The notes beneath the pieces are model-generated. The model did no database searches. It had not been told where the DNA came from and saw only the letters and a list, made by a program, of their open reading frames with translations. Positions 1-8,379 of a stretch of 64,000 nucleotides of DNA are shown piece by piece. Positions within the stretch are counted from its first letter, which is position 1. The number at the start of each line of letters is the position of its first letter. Origin of the DNA: Motiliproteus sp041586735 (lineage in GTDB: Bacteria > Pseudomonadota > Gammaproteobacteria > Pseudomonadales > Balneatricaceae); the NCBI GenBank assembly GCA_041586735.1, contig JBFGZQ010000010.1, positions 62,001 to 126,000 of the forward strand, written 5' to 3'. The position numbers and the translations under genes are program-made.

Positions 1-2742
1 TGTACGCGAGTAAAGCAGAATGTCGGCCTCACCGCTGCTGTTAGTCACAACCGTATCTGTTTGGGTACCGCTAGACGCCGAATTGAAGTCACCGGCATTG
101 GTAACAATCGAAACACTTGCACCCTGTACCGGAAGATTACCAGAGCTAAGCAAAGTAACTCTGAATAGCGTGGAAGAAGCGCCATCGGCAACTAGCGATC
201 CAGAGCCTGACACTTCAGTAAAAGCAAGGCTACCGAGCACCGCGCTACTCGCCGATGCCTCTATCTGCACTGAGCCTGACACCGCGTTTGCAGTCGTGAC
301 ACTGAGCACATCAAAATTCGGATTGACAGCCGCAAGTGGGCCTGCGGTGTAGAGTACAGAAGCCCTGCCGTTAGTATCCGTTGTGCCTGTTGTATTAATA
401 AGCTGACCAGAGCTGGTGTTGGTATCAATCGCGAACGTCACCGCCTCATTAGCCACAGCATGGCCGTTACTATCGACAATGGTTGCCAACAATGTGGTTT
501 GACCATTCGATACCACACTAGCAGGCGAGGCAGTCAGCGTCGCGACTGCCGCATTACCGGCGACGAACTGCATCACAACGGCCGTTGCCGCCACGCCTTC
601 GCTAGTTGCGCTAACAACGGCAGCACCGAGGTTGGCCGAAGACTGCAGTGTGATCTCTGCTTCGCCGAAGTTATCGGTCGTAACCGGATTTGCAGTTGTG
701 AATGAGCCCGCACTAGTCGCAAAGATTACTGTCTTGCCACCTAGTGTTTCACCATTTGTATCCGTAACCGTGGCGCGCACCACGATGGTCGACAAGCCAT
801 CAGCCTCTATAGCTGCGGCCCCACTAAACAAGCTAACAGCACCTACTGATACCTGCCCGGTAGAAACTGTGACATCAACGGTACTGGTCGTGGTGTTCGC
901 CGTCGTAGCACGAAGGGTATCGGTCCCGCCGGTTGTGGCCCCTGCGGTATACCCCACGATCACCTGGCCGTTGGCATCGGTGGTGCGGGTCAAAAACGCC
1001 AGTGCACCGCCACTGTTGTTGGTGGCGATAGCAAAGGTCACGGCCTCATTAGCCACAGGGTTGCTGTTCAGATCCACGATAGTTGCGGTGACGCTGGTCG
1101 TGCCATTGGGTAGGATGGTGCTCGGTGCGGCAACGACCGTCGCTGTCACCGGTACGCCGGCAATAAATGTCACTGAGGTGCTGGAAGAGAAACCACTGGC
1201 GGTCGCCGTCACCGTTGCACTACCGGCGACAATGCCGCTCGTCAACGTCGCTTCAGCAATACCATCAGCATCGGTCACCACGCTGGTCGTGATAGCACCC
1301 AGCGTCGTCCTAAATGCAACCGTCACACCAGGGGCCGCGTTATCGCTGGTATCCAAGACTGTTGCACGAATCACCACCGAATCGACACCATCGGCGGTAA
1401 TGGCTGATGCGCCAGCCAAAAGAGTCACCGACTTCACTATAACGGAAGAGGAGCTAACCACTATATTGACGGAACCGGTTTTAACATTCGCTGTTTGTGC
1501 CTGGATAACATCAGTTCCGGTGACGGCACCTGCTGCGTAGGACACAACGGCTTCTCCATTAGCATTCGTTGTCGCAGAAACAGCACCAAGAGCACCACCG
1601 CTCGTAGCCGTGGTAATGGAAAAGCTTACCTCGGAGTCACCGACTGGATTGCCATTAACATCGACCACCGTAGCGGTGACCGATGTGGTCCCATCAGGCT
1701 TAATTGTCGCTGGTGCGGCTACCACAGATACAGCACTTGGAGCACCTGCGACAAGCTCAACACTGGTCGTCGCCAAGAAGCCACTTGCAGAAACAATCAC
1801 ATCTGCAACACCTGCGGTTGTCACGCTGGTCAAGGTAACTTCTGCAATACCGTCGCTGTTCGTCACCACTGGGGTGGATAACACTCCTAACGTAGTGACA
1901 AAACTTACAGGAATTGAAGTTGCTGGTTGATCATTAGTATTTAAAACGGTCGCACGAATTATGGTTTGCGACACGCCATCAGCAGTGATTGAATTTGCAC
2001 CCGTTACAACACTAATGGACTTTACAACAACTGCCGAAGCACTGACAACGAGACTGCCCGTTCCGGATATCGCGTTATCCGTCACAACTTTAACAACATC
2101 AGTACCCACGCCAGCACCCGATACATAACTCAGCGTGGCCTGACCATTCACATCAGCTGTCACTTCCAAGGTGGTAAAACCACCACCGCTAGCGTTGGTA
2201 ACGACAGAATAAGTCAGATGAGCGCCTGATACGGGATTGCTATTCGAATCTGTAACGGTCGCTCTTACATTAACTGCATCCCCTGGACGAACAGTTGCGG
2301 GGGCTGCTTGGACAACCACTGCACTAGGCGCCCCAGCGACCATAGAGACCGTATCCTGATCGGACAACACCCCACCGGCACTCGCCTGAATGGTCGCCGC
2401 TCCAATCGATGTAGGACTGGTAAGCGTCACCTCTGCAACACCATCAGCGCCGGTTACCGATGAGGCACCAGACAAGGTACCGAGGGTAGAGGCAAAAGCG
2501 ACGGCCACTCCCGACATCGCCACATCATCGGTGTCAAGGACCGTGGCTCGGAGGACTGCCGATGCACTACCATTGGCCGTTAAACCATCCGCGCCTTTAA
2601 AAAGAGAGACGGAACCTATTCGCTGAGTTCCAGTTCCAGCCCCTGAACCGCTGCCAGAATCATCACCCGTTCCGCCTCCGCAAGCTGTCAAGATTAGCGC
2701 ACAAAAAACCAGAAATACCAGTCTCGACAGAGCTTGCATCAT
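1..2742 (-). CDS. Large surface lipoprotein of tandem Ig-like (Big_1/invasin-type) domains, 3' end outside window
   Basis: The frame is open on the minus strand from ATG at 2742 through position 1 (914 codons), so the C-terminus lies outside the window. The N-terminus is a lipoprotein signal: hydrophobic stretch, lipobox L-T-A-C, then Gly/Asp/Ser-rich linker. An AGGAAGGA Shine-Dalgarno sits just upstream; a second ATG at 2739 fits equally well. The body is Ig-like domains in two alternating types, one marked by ADGxS...RATVxDTN (Asp codons at 2587, 1978, 1390, 799, 184) and one by AAPxTxxPxGTTSVTATVVD, giving super-repeats of about 196-205 residues. Big_1 domains occur in intimin/invasin-like and other surface adhesion proteins. 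An adhesin or outer-membrane-anchored fibre role is inferred; no catalytic motif is seen in this part. Confidence 0.88.
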   Translation of the reverse strand, partial: MMQALSRLVFLVFCALILTACGGGTGDDSGSGSGAGTGTQRIGSVSLFKGADGLTANGSASAVLRATVLDTDDVAMSGVAVAFASTLGTLSGASSVTGADGVAEVTLTSPTSIGAATIQASAGGVLSDQDTVSMVAGAPSAVVVQAAPATVRPGDAVNVRATVTDSNSNPVSGAHLTYSVVTNASGGGFTTLEVTADVNGQATLSYVSGAGVGTDVVKVVTDNAISGTGSLVVSASAVVVKSISVVTGANSITADGVSQTIIRATVLNTNDQPATSIPVSFVTTLGVLSTPVVTNSDGIAEVTLTSVTTAGVADVIVSASGFLATTSVELVAGAPSAVSVVAAPATIKPDGTTSVTATVVDVNGNPVGDSEVSFSITTATSGGALGAVSATTNANGEAVVSYAAGAVTGTDVIQAQTANVKTGSVNIVVSSSSVIVKSVTLLAGASAITADGVDSVVIRATVLDTSDNAAPGVTVAFRTTLGAITTSVVTDADGIAEATLTSGIVAGSATVTATASGFSSSTSVTFIAGVPVTATVVAAPSTILPNGTTSVTATIVDLNSNPVANEAVTFAIATNNSGGALAFLTRTTDANGQVIVGYTAGATTGGTDTLRATTANTTTSTVDVTVSTGQVSVGAVSLFSGAAAIEADGLSTIVVRATVTDTNGETLGGKTVIFATSAGSFTTANPVTTDNFGEAEITLQSSANLGAAVVSATSEGVAATAVVMQFVAGNAAVATLTASPASVVSNGQTTLLATIVDSNGHAVANEAVTFAIDTNTSSGQLINTTGTTDTNGRASVLYTAGPLAAVNPNFDVLSVTTANAVSGSVQIEASASSAVLGSLAFTEVSGSGSLVADGASSTLFRVTLLSSGNLPVQGASVSIVTNAGDFNSASSGTQTDTVVTNSSGEADILLYSRT

Positions 2743-3018
2743 CACATCCTTCCTAATTATTGCAAAAAGACCGGTTAAGCATCCCGTTGACGGAGCTATC
2801 CCGCACTTTACATCCGCTATTCCAAATTCGGAACATCCTAGCACAGTTAAACAAGGACTTGGAACCAACCTTGCGAATCCAAAATACGGCTTCAGCTATC
2901 GATAAAACTCCACCTAATGGATGCGTTTAAAGACTCGCTGCGCGCATCTATACGGCTACACGAGTAACAACCACAGCCCAAACACGTCTATGCTTTGATC
3001 TCTAGCCTCGGAGCTGCC
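2743..3018. other. Divergent intergenic region between Ig-like lipoprotein and thioredoxin gene
   Basis: These 276 bases separate two divergent genes and should hold both promoters. No strong sigma-70 or sigma-54 element stood out. A GEMM (cyclic di-GMP) riboswitch was considered on the minus strand because of the adhesin downstream, but its conserved core was not found. Confidence 0.4.
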
Positions 3019-3555
3019 ATGAACACTCTTCCTAAATGTCTTTTTATTCTCGCCTTAACCGCAATATTGACCAGCAACAGTCAGGCAACCCCACCATTTC
3101 AAGGCCATGTGCAACCCTATCAACCGGCGCTGGAGCTTTTAAGCCCTCCACCCATCCCTTTTATTGATGAACAAGGACGTCCCCGCCTGCTGGCCGAATA
3201 CGTGGGCCAAGCAGTGCTGGTTAACTTATGGGCCAGCTGGTGTTCAACCTGCTTATCCGAGATGGCCTCTCTGCAACGGCTCCAGCAACAGCTGGGAGAA
3301 AGTGCCACACTACTCACGTTAAATCAGGATCTTACCGATAGTGATCAAGTCCGACACGTGCTGGAGCGTTTGGGCGCCGTTGAACTACCTGCATTTCTCG
3401 ATATCGACGGTCGCCTAGGTGCGGCTCTAGGTCAAACGCTGCTGCCGACCACCCTGCTGATTGATAGCCAGGGCCGCATAGTAGGGCAACTGGTGGGCTC
3501 GGCAGACTGGGATAGCCCGGCAGCCATGGCTCTGATAAACAGTCTACATTTGTAA
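3019..3555 (+). CDS. TlpA/ResA-like periplasmic thioredoxin-fold protein
   Basis: A 178-residue protein with a signal peptide (residues 1-23, hydrophobic core then SQA) followed by a thioredoxin-like domain. The redox motif W-C-S-T-C is at about residues 74-78, in the WASWC context typical of TlpA/ResA proteins, and TLLPTTLLID later supplies the conserved cis-Pro. These proteins reduce disulfides in the periplasm, often apocytochrome c cysteines. ATG 3019 is preferred over the upstream in-frame ATG at 2995 because GGAG lies 5 nt before it and the signal peptide then starts correctly. Three exported proteins follow, two of them c-type cytochromes and one with twelve repeat cysteines, so thiol maintenance of these neighbours is a reasonable inference. 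Confidence 0.85.
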   Translation: MNTLPKCLFILALTAILTSNSQATPPFQGHVQPYQPALELLSPPPIPFIDEQGRPRLLAEYVGQAVLVNLWASWCSTCLSEMASLQRLQQQLGESATLLTLNQDLTDSDQVRHVLERLGAVELPAFLDIDGRLGAALGQTLLPTTLLIDSQGRIVGQLVGSADWDSPAAMALINSLHL

Positions 3556-3662
3556 TTAAGGAACAAATACCTGTAACGCTCACAATGTCGCTGCATCTAT
3601 CCATCACAGTAAGCCCCTACGCAGCGATTTATTAACACTGATAATAAGAAAAGGAACAAGCC

Positions 3663-4346
3663 ATGACCCCCCCACTTTCAACTATGCAACGCTTCGGCCT
3701 CACATTAGTCATCGCCTCCAGCGTTCTGGTCTGGCAAGGGAGCGCCTATGCGGCTAGCAACCCCTGTGCGGCTAAAAACCCCTGTGCCAGCAAAAACCCC
3801 TGTGCAGCTAAAAACCCCTGTGCGACGACCGCCTTGGATGCCAAAGAGATCACCCGTCCGCTCGGCAGTAAGATGTACTCGGGGAGTCAAGCCGATCTGG
3901 CCGCTTACGGTGCCAAGCTGTGGAAAAGCACCAAAATCAGCAGCAACGGTCTGAGCTGCGATACGTGCCACGCCAATGGTATGGGTTTCAAGCAAAGCTT
4001 TACCCAGCCTTATCCTCATCAGGTTGATATGGCCACGGAGCAGGCTGGCATAAGTAGCATTCAGCTGGAAGAGATGGTGCAACTGTGCGTTAAAGTCCCC
4101 TTGGCCGCGAAGCCCTTAGCTTGGGATTCAAAGGAGCTGGCTGCTCTGACTGAATATTCCAAGATTGCTCAGCAGCAGTTTACCTCCGGTGCTAAGAACC
4201 CCTGTGCAGCCAAGAACCCCTGCGCTGCTAAAAACCCCTGTGCTGCCAAGAACCCTTGCGCCGCTAAAAACCCCTGCGCTGCCAAGAACCCCTGCGCCGC
4301 TAAAAACCCCTGTGCTGCCAAAAACCCTTGCGCTGCTAAAGACTAG
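3663..4346 (+). CDS. Monohaem c-type cytochrome flanked by NPCAAK hexapeptide repeats
   Basis: A 227-residue exported protein. The signal peptide ends at AYA (about residue 30). Four NPC units follow (residues 33-53), then a compact domain with one haem motif C-D-T-C-H (residues 99-103) and candidate axial Met residues (107, 123, 138), then eight tandem NPCAAK units (about 178-226) ending in Asp. The repeats supply 12 cysteines at six-residue spacing, besides Cys142. AAGGA lies 7 nt upstream of ATG 3663. It sits 11 nt before a pentahaem cytochrome and after a TlpA-like thioredoxin. The core resembles small electron-carrier cytochromes; the repeats might bind metal or form a disulfide or thiolate array, which is not established from sequence. 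Confidence 0.85.
   Translation: MTPPLSTMQRFGLTLVIASSVLVWQGSAYAASNPCAAKNPCASKNPCAAKNPCATTALDAKEITRPLGSKMYSGSQADLAAYGAKLWKSTKISSNGLSCDTCHANGMGFKQSFTQPYPHQVDMATEQAGISSIQLEEMVQLCVKVPLAAKPLAWDSKELAALTEYSKIAQQQFTSGAKNPCAAKNPCAAKNPCAAKNPCAAKNPCAAKNPCAAKNPCAAKNPCAAKD
3759..3824 (+). repeat. N-terminal NPC-coding 18-bp repeats (4 units)
   Basis: Four successive 18-bp units encode NPCAAK, NPCASK, NPCAAK and NPCA directly after the signal peptide of the cytochrome. The Cys codon is TGT in all four, unlike the mixed TGT/TGC of the C-terminal array, so the two arrays have probably evolved apart. Confidence 0.9.
4191..4340 (+). repeat. C-terminal NPCAAK-coding 18-bp tandem repeats (8 units)
   Basis: Eight units of 18 bp encode (K)NPCAA. 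Third positions alternate (AAA/AAG, GCT/GCC, TGC/TGT), giving a partial 36-bp higher-order period. This suggests expansion by a two-unit block. The protein sequence is nearly perfect although the codons vary, which suggests selection on the peptide. Confidence 0.92.
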
Positions 4347-4357
4347 GACCGCAAACG

Positions 4358-5545
4358 ATGCAGGAAGACCTACTACGCATCCTGATAATGGTTCTGCTGT
4401 CAGGCGGTCTGATCACCCACGGACAGGCGGATCAGACGGATGATTTTTTGGCTAGCCATTGGCAGCGCCCCCTGGCTGCTCAAGGGACACCGCCAAGCCA
4501 CTATTCCGACCTGGAAGCATCGCTGTCAGCAGACGCCTGCGGTAGCTGCCACCCACAGCAACGCGCCGATTGGGGGCAAAGCCTGCATAGCCGGGCGATG
4601 GGACCGGGACTGATGGGCCAGTTGGTAGCTATGCCAGCCCATGCCAGCGACGAACATCAGAGCTGCCTGCGCTGCCACGCACCGCTGGCCGAACAGGCTG
4701 ACGCCCTGGCCGCCGAGATCCGTTCGCAACAAAGCCAGGGATTACATCGCGAAGGGTTGGTCTGTGCGGCCTGTCATGTGCGCCAGCAACAGCGGTTTGG
4801 TCCGGCCCGCCGGGACGGCTCCATTCCAACTAGCGACAATCAACTGCCGCACAACGGCTGGACCGCCAGCGATGCCTTCGAGGACAGTCGTTTCTGCGCC
4901 GCTTGCCATCAGTTTGAAGCGGATGAGTACGCTCTCAACGGCAAACTCCTTGAGAACACCTATAACGAATGGCTCAGTAGCCCGTATGCCGAGCAAGGCA
5001 TCAGTTGCCAACACTGTCACATGCCCGACCGTCGCCACCTGTGGCGCGGCATCCACGATCCGGAGATGGTACGCCAGGGAGTCGACATCAGCGCCCACAT
5101 ACTCCAGAGCTCCGCTACCCAGATTGAGGCGACTCTAAGTATCCGTAATAGCGGCACCGGCCATCACTTCCCCACCTATGTCACACCCCAGGTGGTCATG
5201 GAGGGCTACCAGGAAAATAGCGCAGGTCAGCGCATAACCGGGACCGAATCCTACTGGGTCGTCGCCCGACGGGTCGCGCTGGATCTGAGTGAAGAGATTT
5301 TCGATACCCGCTTGGCGTCGGGGGAGACCGCGCTGCTACACTATGCCGAACCTCGCTCACCCGAAGCCACTCAGATCGTTATGCGGATCTGGGTCGAGCC
5401 CGATTTTTTCTACCAACAGTTTTACACCAGCGTGCTGGAGTCCGGGCAGCCCGAGCGCGGCACGTCCGAGCTACAACAAGCACTGACCCAAGCCAACAAA
5501 TCCCGTTACAGCCTATATGAACAGCGCCTGTCGCTGACGCCCTAA
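4358..5545 (+). CDS. Exported pentahaem c-type cytochrome (c554/multihaem family)
   Basis: A 395-residue protein with an N-terminal signal sequence and five CxxCH haem motifs: CGSCH (61-65), CLRCH (103-107), CAACH (136-140), CAACH (180-184) and CQHCH (217-221). W-G-Q-S-L-H after the first haem and the TGHHFPTYVTPQ segment in the C-terminal beta domain are typical of multihaem cytochromes of the c554/NrfA-related fold. Those proteins transfer electrons in the periplasm to or from small inorganic substrates. It begins 11 nt after the repeat-bearing cytochrome and is followed after 40 nt by a cupredoxin-like protein, so the three are probably co-transcribed. The physiological donor and acceptor cannot be told. 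Confidence 0.85.
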   Translation: MQEDLLRILIMVLLSGGLITHGQADQTDDFLASHWQRPLAAQGTPPSHYSDLEASLSADACGSCHPQQRADWGQSLHSRAMGPGLMGQLVAMPAHASDEHQSCLRCHAPLAEQADALAAEIRSQQSQGLHREGLVCAACHVRQQQRFGPARRDGSIPTSDNQLPHNGWTASDAFEDSRFCAACHQFEADEYALNGKLLENTYNEWLSSPYAEQGISCQHCHMPDRRHLWRGIHDPEMVRQGVDISAHILQSSATQIEATLSIRNSGTGHHFPTYVTPQVVMEGYQENSAGQRITGTESYWVVARRVALDLSEEIFDTRLASGETALLHYAEPRSPEATQIVMRIWVEPDFFYQQFYTSVLESGQPERGTSELQQALTQANKSRYSLYEQRLSLTP

Positions 5546-5585
5546 CCGCCAGCCCACTATCAATACAGCCTCAGCAGGTACGCCT

Positions 5586-6047
5586 ATGAACGACAGACTC
5601 CGGTACACCAGCCTAGCAATCGCCCTACTCACGACGTGCTTCACTCAGAGTGCGTCAGCCCGTACGCTGATCGAGCTGACCCAACTGCCCTGTCAATTTT
5701 TAGAGAGCGAAGCGGGCACTGATCAGGGCTTCAGCAGCGCCAGTGCCGAGGACTGCATCCAGATCAACAACGACACGACCGAGTCCCGACTCCACACGGT
5801 CGAGCCGCTGGTTCTAAAGCCCGGCAAGTATCGCTTTCGAGTGACCAACCACAATGTGCCTTATGCGCTAGGATTTTGGCTGCGCGGTGCAGGCCTGATC
5901 GGTCGTGCCACTCTGCCCAGCGTGTCCGGAGGCGGCATGACCACCGGCACCACACTGGACTACGATATTGAACTCAAGCCGGGCAGCTACCTCTATTCCT
6001 GCCCTCTGAACCCCACCCCTGACTACCCATTGATCGTCCGCGATTAA
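5586..6047 (+). CDS. Exported cupredoxin-like protein lacking canonical copper ligands
   Basis: A 153-residue protein with a signal peptide cleaved near SASA. The mature part has a beta-sandwich look: LKPGKYRFRVTNHNVPYALGFWL followed near the C-terminus by LKPGSYLYSCPLNPTPDYPLIV, which matches the spacing of cupredoxin strands. In plastocyanin-type proteins the first block carries a His (VPHEF) and the second a Cys-x-x-H-x-M cluster. Here the first His is absent and the Cys is not followed by His/Met, so copper binding by the classic type-1 site is unlikely. It closes the cytochrome group. The fold call is an inference from pattern only; it could be a structural or haem-protein partner. Confidence 0.6.
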   Translation: MNDRLRYTSLAIALLTTCFTQSASARTLIELTQLPCQFLESEAGTDQGFSSASAEDCIQINNDTTESRLHTVEPLVLKPGKYRFRVTNHNVPYALGFWLRGAGLIGRATLPSVSGGGMTTGTTLDYDIELKPGSYLYSCPLNPTPDYPLIVRD

Positions 6048-6187
6048 CGCCGAAGCCTGGAGAACAATCACCCTCCCGACCCGCCCAATACCACACCAAC
6101 CGCTGATCCGGTGTAGTATTCAGCCAAGGCGCTCCGGGGCGGCGACACAACGGCTATCCAGATCCTGATAACAGCAGAGACCACAAC

Positions 6188-7159
6188 ATGACGGCAAACG
6201 GCTTAGTGCATGGGTATTTACTCGATGGCCAGGGCGGCGGCCAACGCGTCGACGTGGATAGTTATCCGCAATGGCACGCGGATCAGGGTCTGCTCTGGCT
6301 GCACTTTGATTTCACCGACGCCGAGGCGGTGCGCTGGATCCGAGAACAGAGCGATCTGGACGAGATTGCCATAGAGGCGCTACTAAGCGATGAAACCCGC
6401 CCCAGAGCCGCGCCCCTGAATGATGCCTTGCTGGTCTCTCTCAGAGGCGTCAACCTCAACCCCGGCTCGGATCCGGAAGATATGGTCAGCATCCGTATCT
6501 GGACCGATGGCCAACGCATTATCAGCACCCGCAGGCGCAAACTACTGTCGGTTACCGACCTGGTAGAGCTTATCGACGCCGGTGAAGGCCCGAACAATGC
6601 CGGCCAGTTTGTCGCCATGCTTTCTGAACGCTTGATTGCGCGGATGAAAACCACCATTGAAGATATTCAGGATCAGGCCGCCGAAATCGAAGAGTTGATG
6701 CTGACCGCTGAAAGCTACGACCTGAGAAACCGAATATCTCAACTGCGACGTGCCATCATCTCGATAAGGCGCTATCTGGCGCCTCAGAGGGAGGCGCTGC
6801 AGAAGATGCAAGCAGCCCGGATCTCCTGGTTAGAGCAAGAGGAACGTCAAGCTATTGGCGAGGAGGCCGACCACCTGATCCGCTATACCGAAGAGCTGGA
6901 TATGATCCGCGAAAGAACGGCTGTTGCCCATGAAGAGCTCGCCAACCGCCTGGCCGAACAACTCAACAACCGGATGTATGCGCTATCCATGGTGGCGGCG
7001 GTGTTTTTGCCGCTGGGGTTTTTAACCGGTCTGCTAGGGATCAACGTTGGCGGCATGCCCGGCACAGAGAGCGGCTCGGCATTCTGGATCGTCTGTATCG
7101 TACTCACGGTGACCACCAGCGCTCAGGTGTGGTTATTCAAGCGCAAGCAATGGTTATAG
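6188..7159 (+). CDS. zntB: CorA-family zinc/divalent cation transporter ZntB
   Basis: A 323-residue protein of the CorA/ZntB family: a soluble N-terminal alpha/beta domain, a long coiled helix (about 150-255) and two C-terminal membrane helices. The pore motif reads G-I-N, as in ZntB, in place of CorA's GMN, in the context TGLLGINVGGMPG, and a positively charged KRKQWL tail ends the protein. ZntB moves Zn2+ across the inner membrane. The gene stands alone: the group upstream ends about 140 nt before it and the next gene is convergent. Confidence 0.88.
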   Translation: MTANGLVHGYLLDGQGGGQRVDVDSYPQWHADQGLLWLHFDFTDAEAVRWIREQSDLDEIAIEALLSDETRPRAAPLNDALLVSLRGVNLNPGSDPEDMVSIRIWTDGQRIISTRRRKLLSVTDLVELIDAGEGPNNAGQFVAMLSERLIARMKTTIEDIQDQAAEIEELMLTAESYDLRNRISQLRRAIISIRRYLAPQREALQKMQAARISWLEQEERQAIGEEADHLIRYTEELDMIRERTAVAHEELANRLAEQLNNRMYALSMVAAVFLPLGFLTGLLGINVGGMPGTESGSAFWIVCIVLTVTTSAQVWLFKRKQWL

Positions 7160-7166
7160 AGGGGCC

Positions 7167-7182
7167 TGCTCGATAGCGAGCA
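7167..7182. terminator. Short hairpin between convergent genes
   Basis: TGCTCG pairs with CGAGCA around an ATAG loop in the 47-nt gap between zntB and the convergent gene. The 6-bp stem has no T-run on either side, so it is only a weak terminator candidate. Confidence 0.3.
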
Positions 7183-7206
7183 CTTACAAAGAGACCCGCA
7201 GGTTCA

Positions 7207-7581
7207 CTAAAAGTCACGTTCGTACGGCTCGCTGGCGATCAACTGCTGCAGCTCGACCAGCACCTTGGCCAGATGCTGGCGACCCTGGCGATCGAACAGA
7301 TGCCCATCGATGCCACTGGCCATAGGCTCGGTATCCGGATCACCCTCGCTCAACGCCACACAGCGCAACCGAATCTGCTCCAGCTCCGGATCGTGATACA
7401 GCGGATAACCGATAAACAGCTCCCACTCACTGCGCGAGGCACGGCCCTCGAGCACCGCCTGCAGCAGCAGGACTATCTGCTGCCGGGTGGGACGGTAATA
7501 ACTGCCCTGACTGTGCAACAGGACCCAGACCAGTAAACCCATCACCACCAGGGTCGATAAAAAGGTGAGTAGCAGCTCCAT
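7207..7581 (-). CDS. Small membrane-anchored protein of unknown function
   Basis: A 124-residue protein. Residues 1-23 form one strongly hydrophobic membrane segment with a short N-terminus; the rest is soluble, with SRSEWELFIGYPLYHDPELEQIR as the most distinctive stretch and an acidic C-terminus. No family was recognised beyond this resembling small conserved gammaproteobacterial anchors. It lies 33 nt downstream of a similarly anchored protein on the same strand, so the two are probably one transcript. Confidence 0.7.
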   Translation of the reverse strand: MELLLTFLSTLVVMGLLVWVLLHSQGSYYRPTRQQIVLLLQAVLEGRASRSEWELFIGYPLYHDPELEQIRLRCVALSEGDPDTEPMASGIDGHLFDRQGRQHLAKVLVELQQLIASEPYERDF

Positions 7582-7614
7582 ATTCTGGGGTGACGGGGCT
7601 ACAGGCGATGCGGA

Positions 7615-8094
7615 TTATTGTTCAAAACGGTAATGGCTCAGCGCCTTAGCGGCGATCAAAATCGCCTCGCCGTGCTGCTGCTCTAGCGCTTCGCGCTCAC
7701 GAGTATACTCAAAACGCTGCTTAATCTTCAGCTGCTTCCAGGCATCCATAATGGGCATATGCTTAGTGGCTTCGTACATCTGATTGATGATCGCAAATTG
7801 TTCATGCTGATGCAGATGGGGCGCCAGATGGTCGAGCAATTTCTTCAGCCGAATACAGCCTTCTGTTAATTCGCACTGGCCATCACCCACCGCGGAGGAG
7901 ATCACTTTGACACTCTCGATCAGATAATCACGCTGTTGCTGAGCTTTGGCGCGCACCTCATCCAGCACTCGCTGGTGATCTTCACGCGTCTGTCGCCGTG
8001 CTTGCAGCTGCTTGCTAATCAGCCACGTCAGACTGGCAATGACTAGCAGTCCGATCACGATCAACACACCCTGGTACTGCTCAAACATTATCAC
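7615..8094 (-). CDS. Membrane-anchored DUF2489-like protein
   Basis: A 159-residue protein with one N-terminal membrane helix (about residues 8-27), a basic coiled region (RRQTREDHQRVLDEVRAKAQQQ) and a helical C-terminal domain including MDAWKQLKIKQR. This layout matches what I recall of the DUF2489 family, whose function is unknown. It is the first gene of a two-gene minus-strand unit and diverges from the RimB-like gene. Confidence 0.68.
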   Translation of the reverse strand: MIMFEQYQGVLIVIGLLVIASLTWLISKQLQARRQTREDHQRVLDEVRAKAQQQRDYLIESVKVISSAVGDGQCELTEGCIRLKKLLDHLAPHLHQHEQFAIINQMYEATKHMPIMDAWKQLKIKQRFEYTREREALEQQHGEAILIAAKALSHYRFEQ

Positions 8095-8186
8095 ACTCCC
8101 TAGCCATCAAGACGCTATTGTAGCGCCAGACAGGCGGTCACACCACGCTCAGCCTGACCCGATAATATTTCTTAGTCTATGCTGAG

Positions 8187-8206
8187 CAGCCAACAGGCTG
8201 TTTTTT
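8187..8206 (+). terminator. Orphan terminator-like hairpin in leader of RimB-like gene
   Basis: CAGCC pairs with GGCTG around AACA and is followed directly by six T residues. It sits in the divergent intergenic region about 175 nt before the plus-strand start at 8380, with no plus-strand gene upstream. It could be a leader attenuator or chance; the 5-bp stem is short. Confidence 0.4.
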
Positions 8207-8379
8207 CCTATGTCGTCACGCCCTTCGTAACGGCACACTTATAGGATCGGCACAGATCGAACTAAATTCCGGCCACGGCGCTATTTCGCTGGCAGTTGTC
8301 TCTATATCATTGCCACCTCAGTAGCTCCTGGGTTTTAATCAACCAACGCCTCTGTCACAGACTCATCTGGGAAAGCTCT

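Noticed and set aside
20..2626. Several plus-strand open frames, the longest 632-1540
   Set aside because: They lie antisense to one uninterrupted minus-strand frame with lipobox and regular Ig-like repeats; the plus translations are low-complexity mirror sequences.
2743..2900. Possible cyclic di-GMP (GEMM) riboswitch before the Ig-like lipoprotein gene
   Set aside because: The conserved GEMM core elements could not be found; only a weak resemblance of short pieces.
4191..4340. CRISPR-like short repeats
   Set aside because: The 18-bp units are contiguous with no spacers and are in frame within a coding sequence.
3748..4443. Repetitive proline/threonine/arginine-rich frames in other phases of the NPC repeat
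   Set aside because: They result from translating the 18-bp repeats out of frame; the NPCAAK frame has signal peptide, haem motif and ribosome site.
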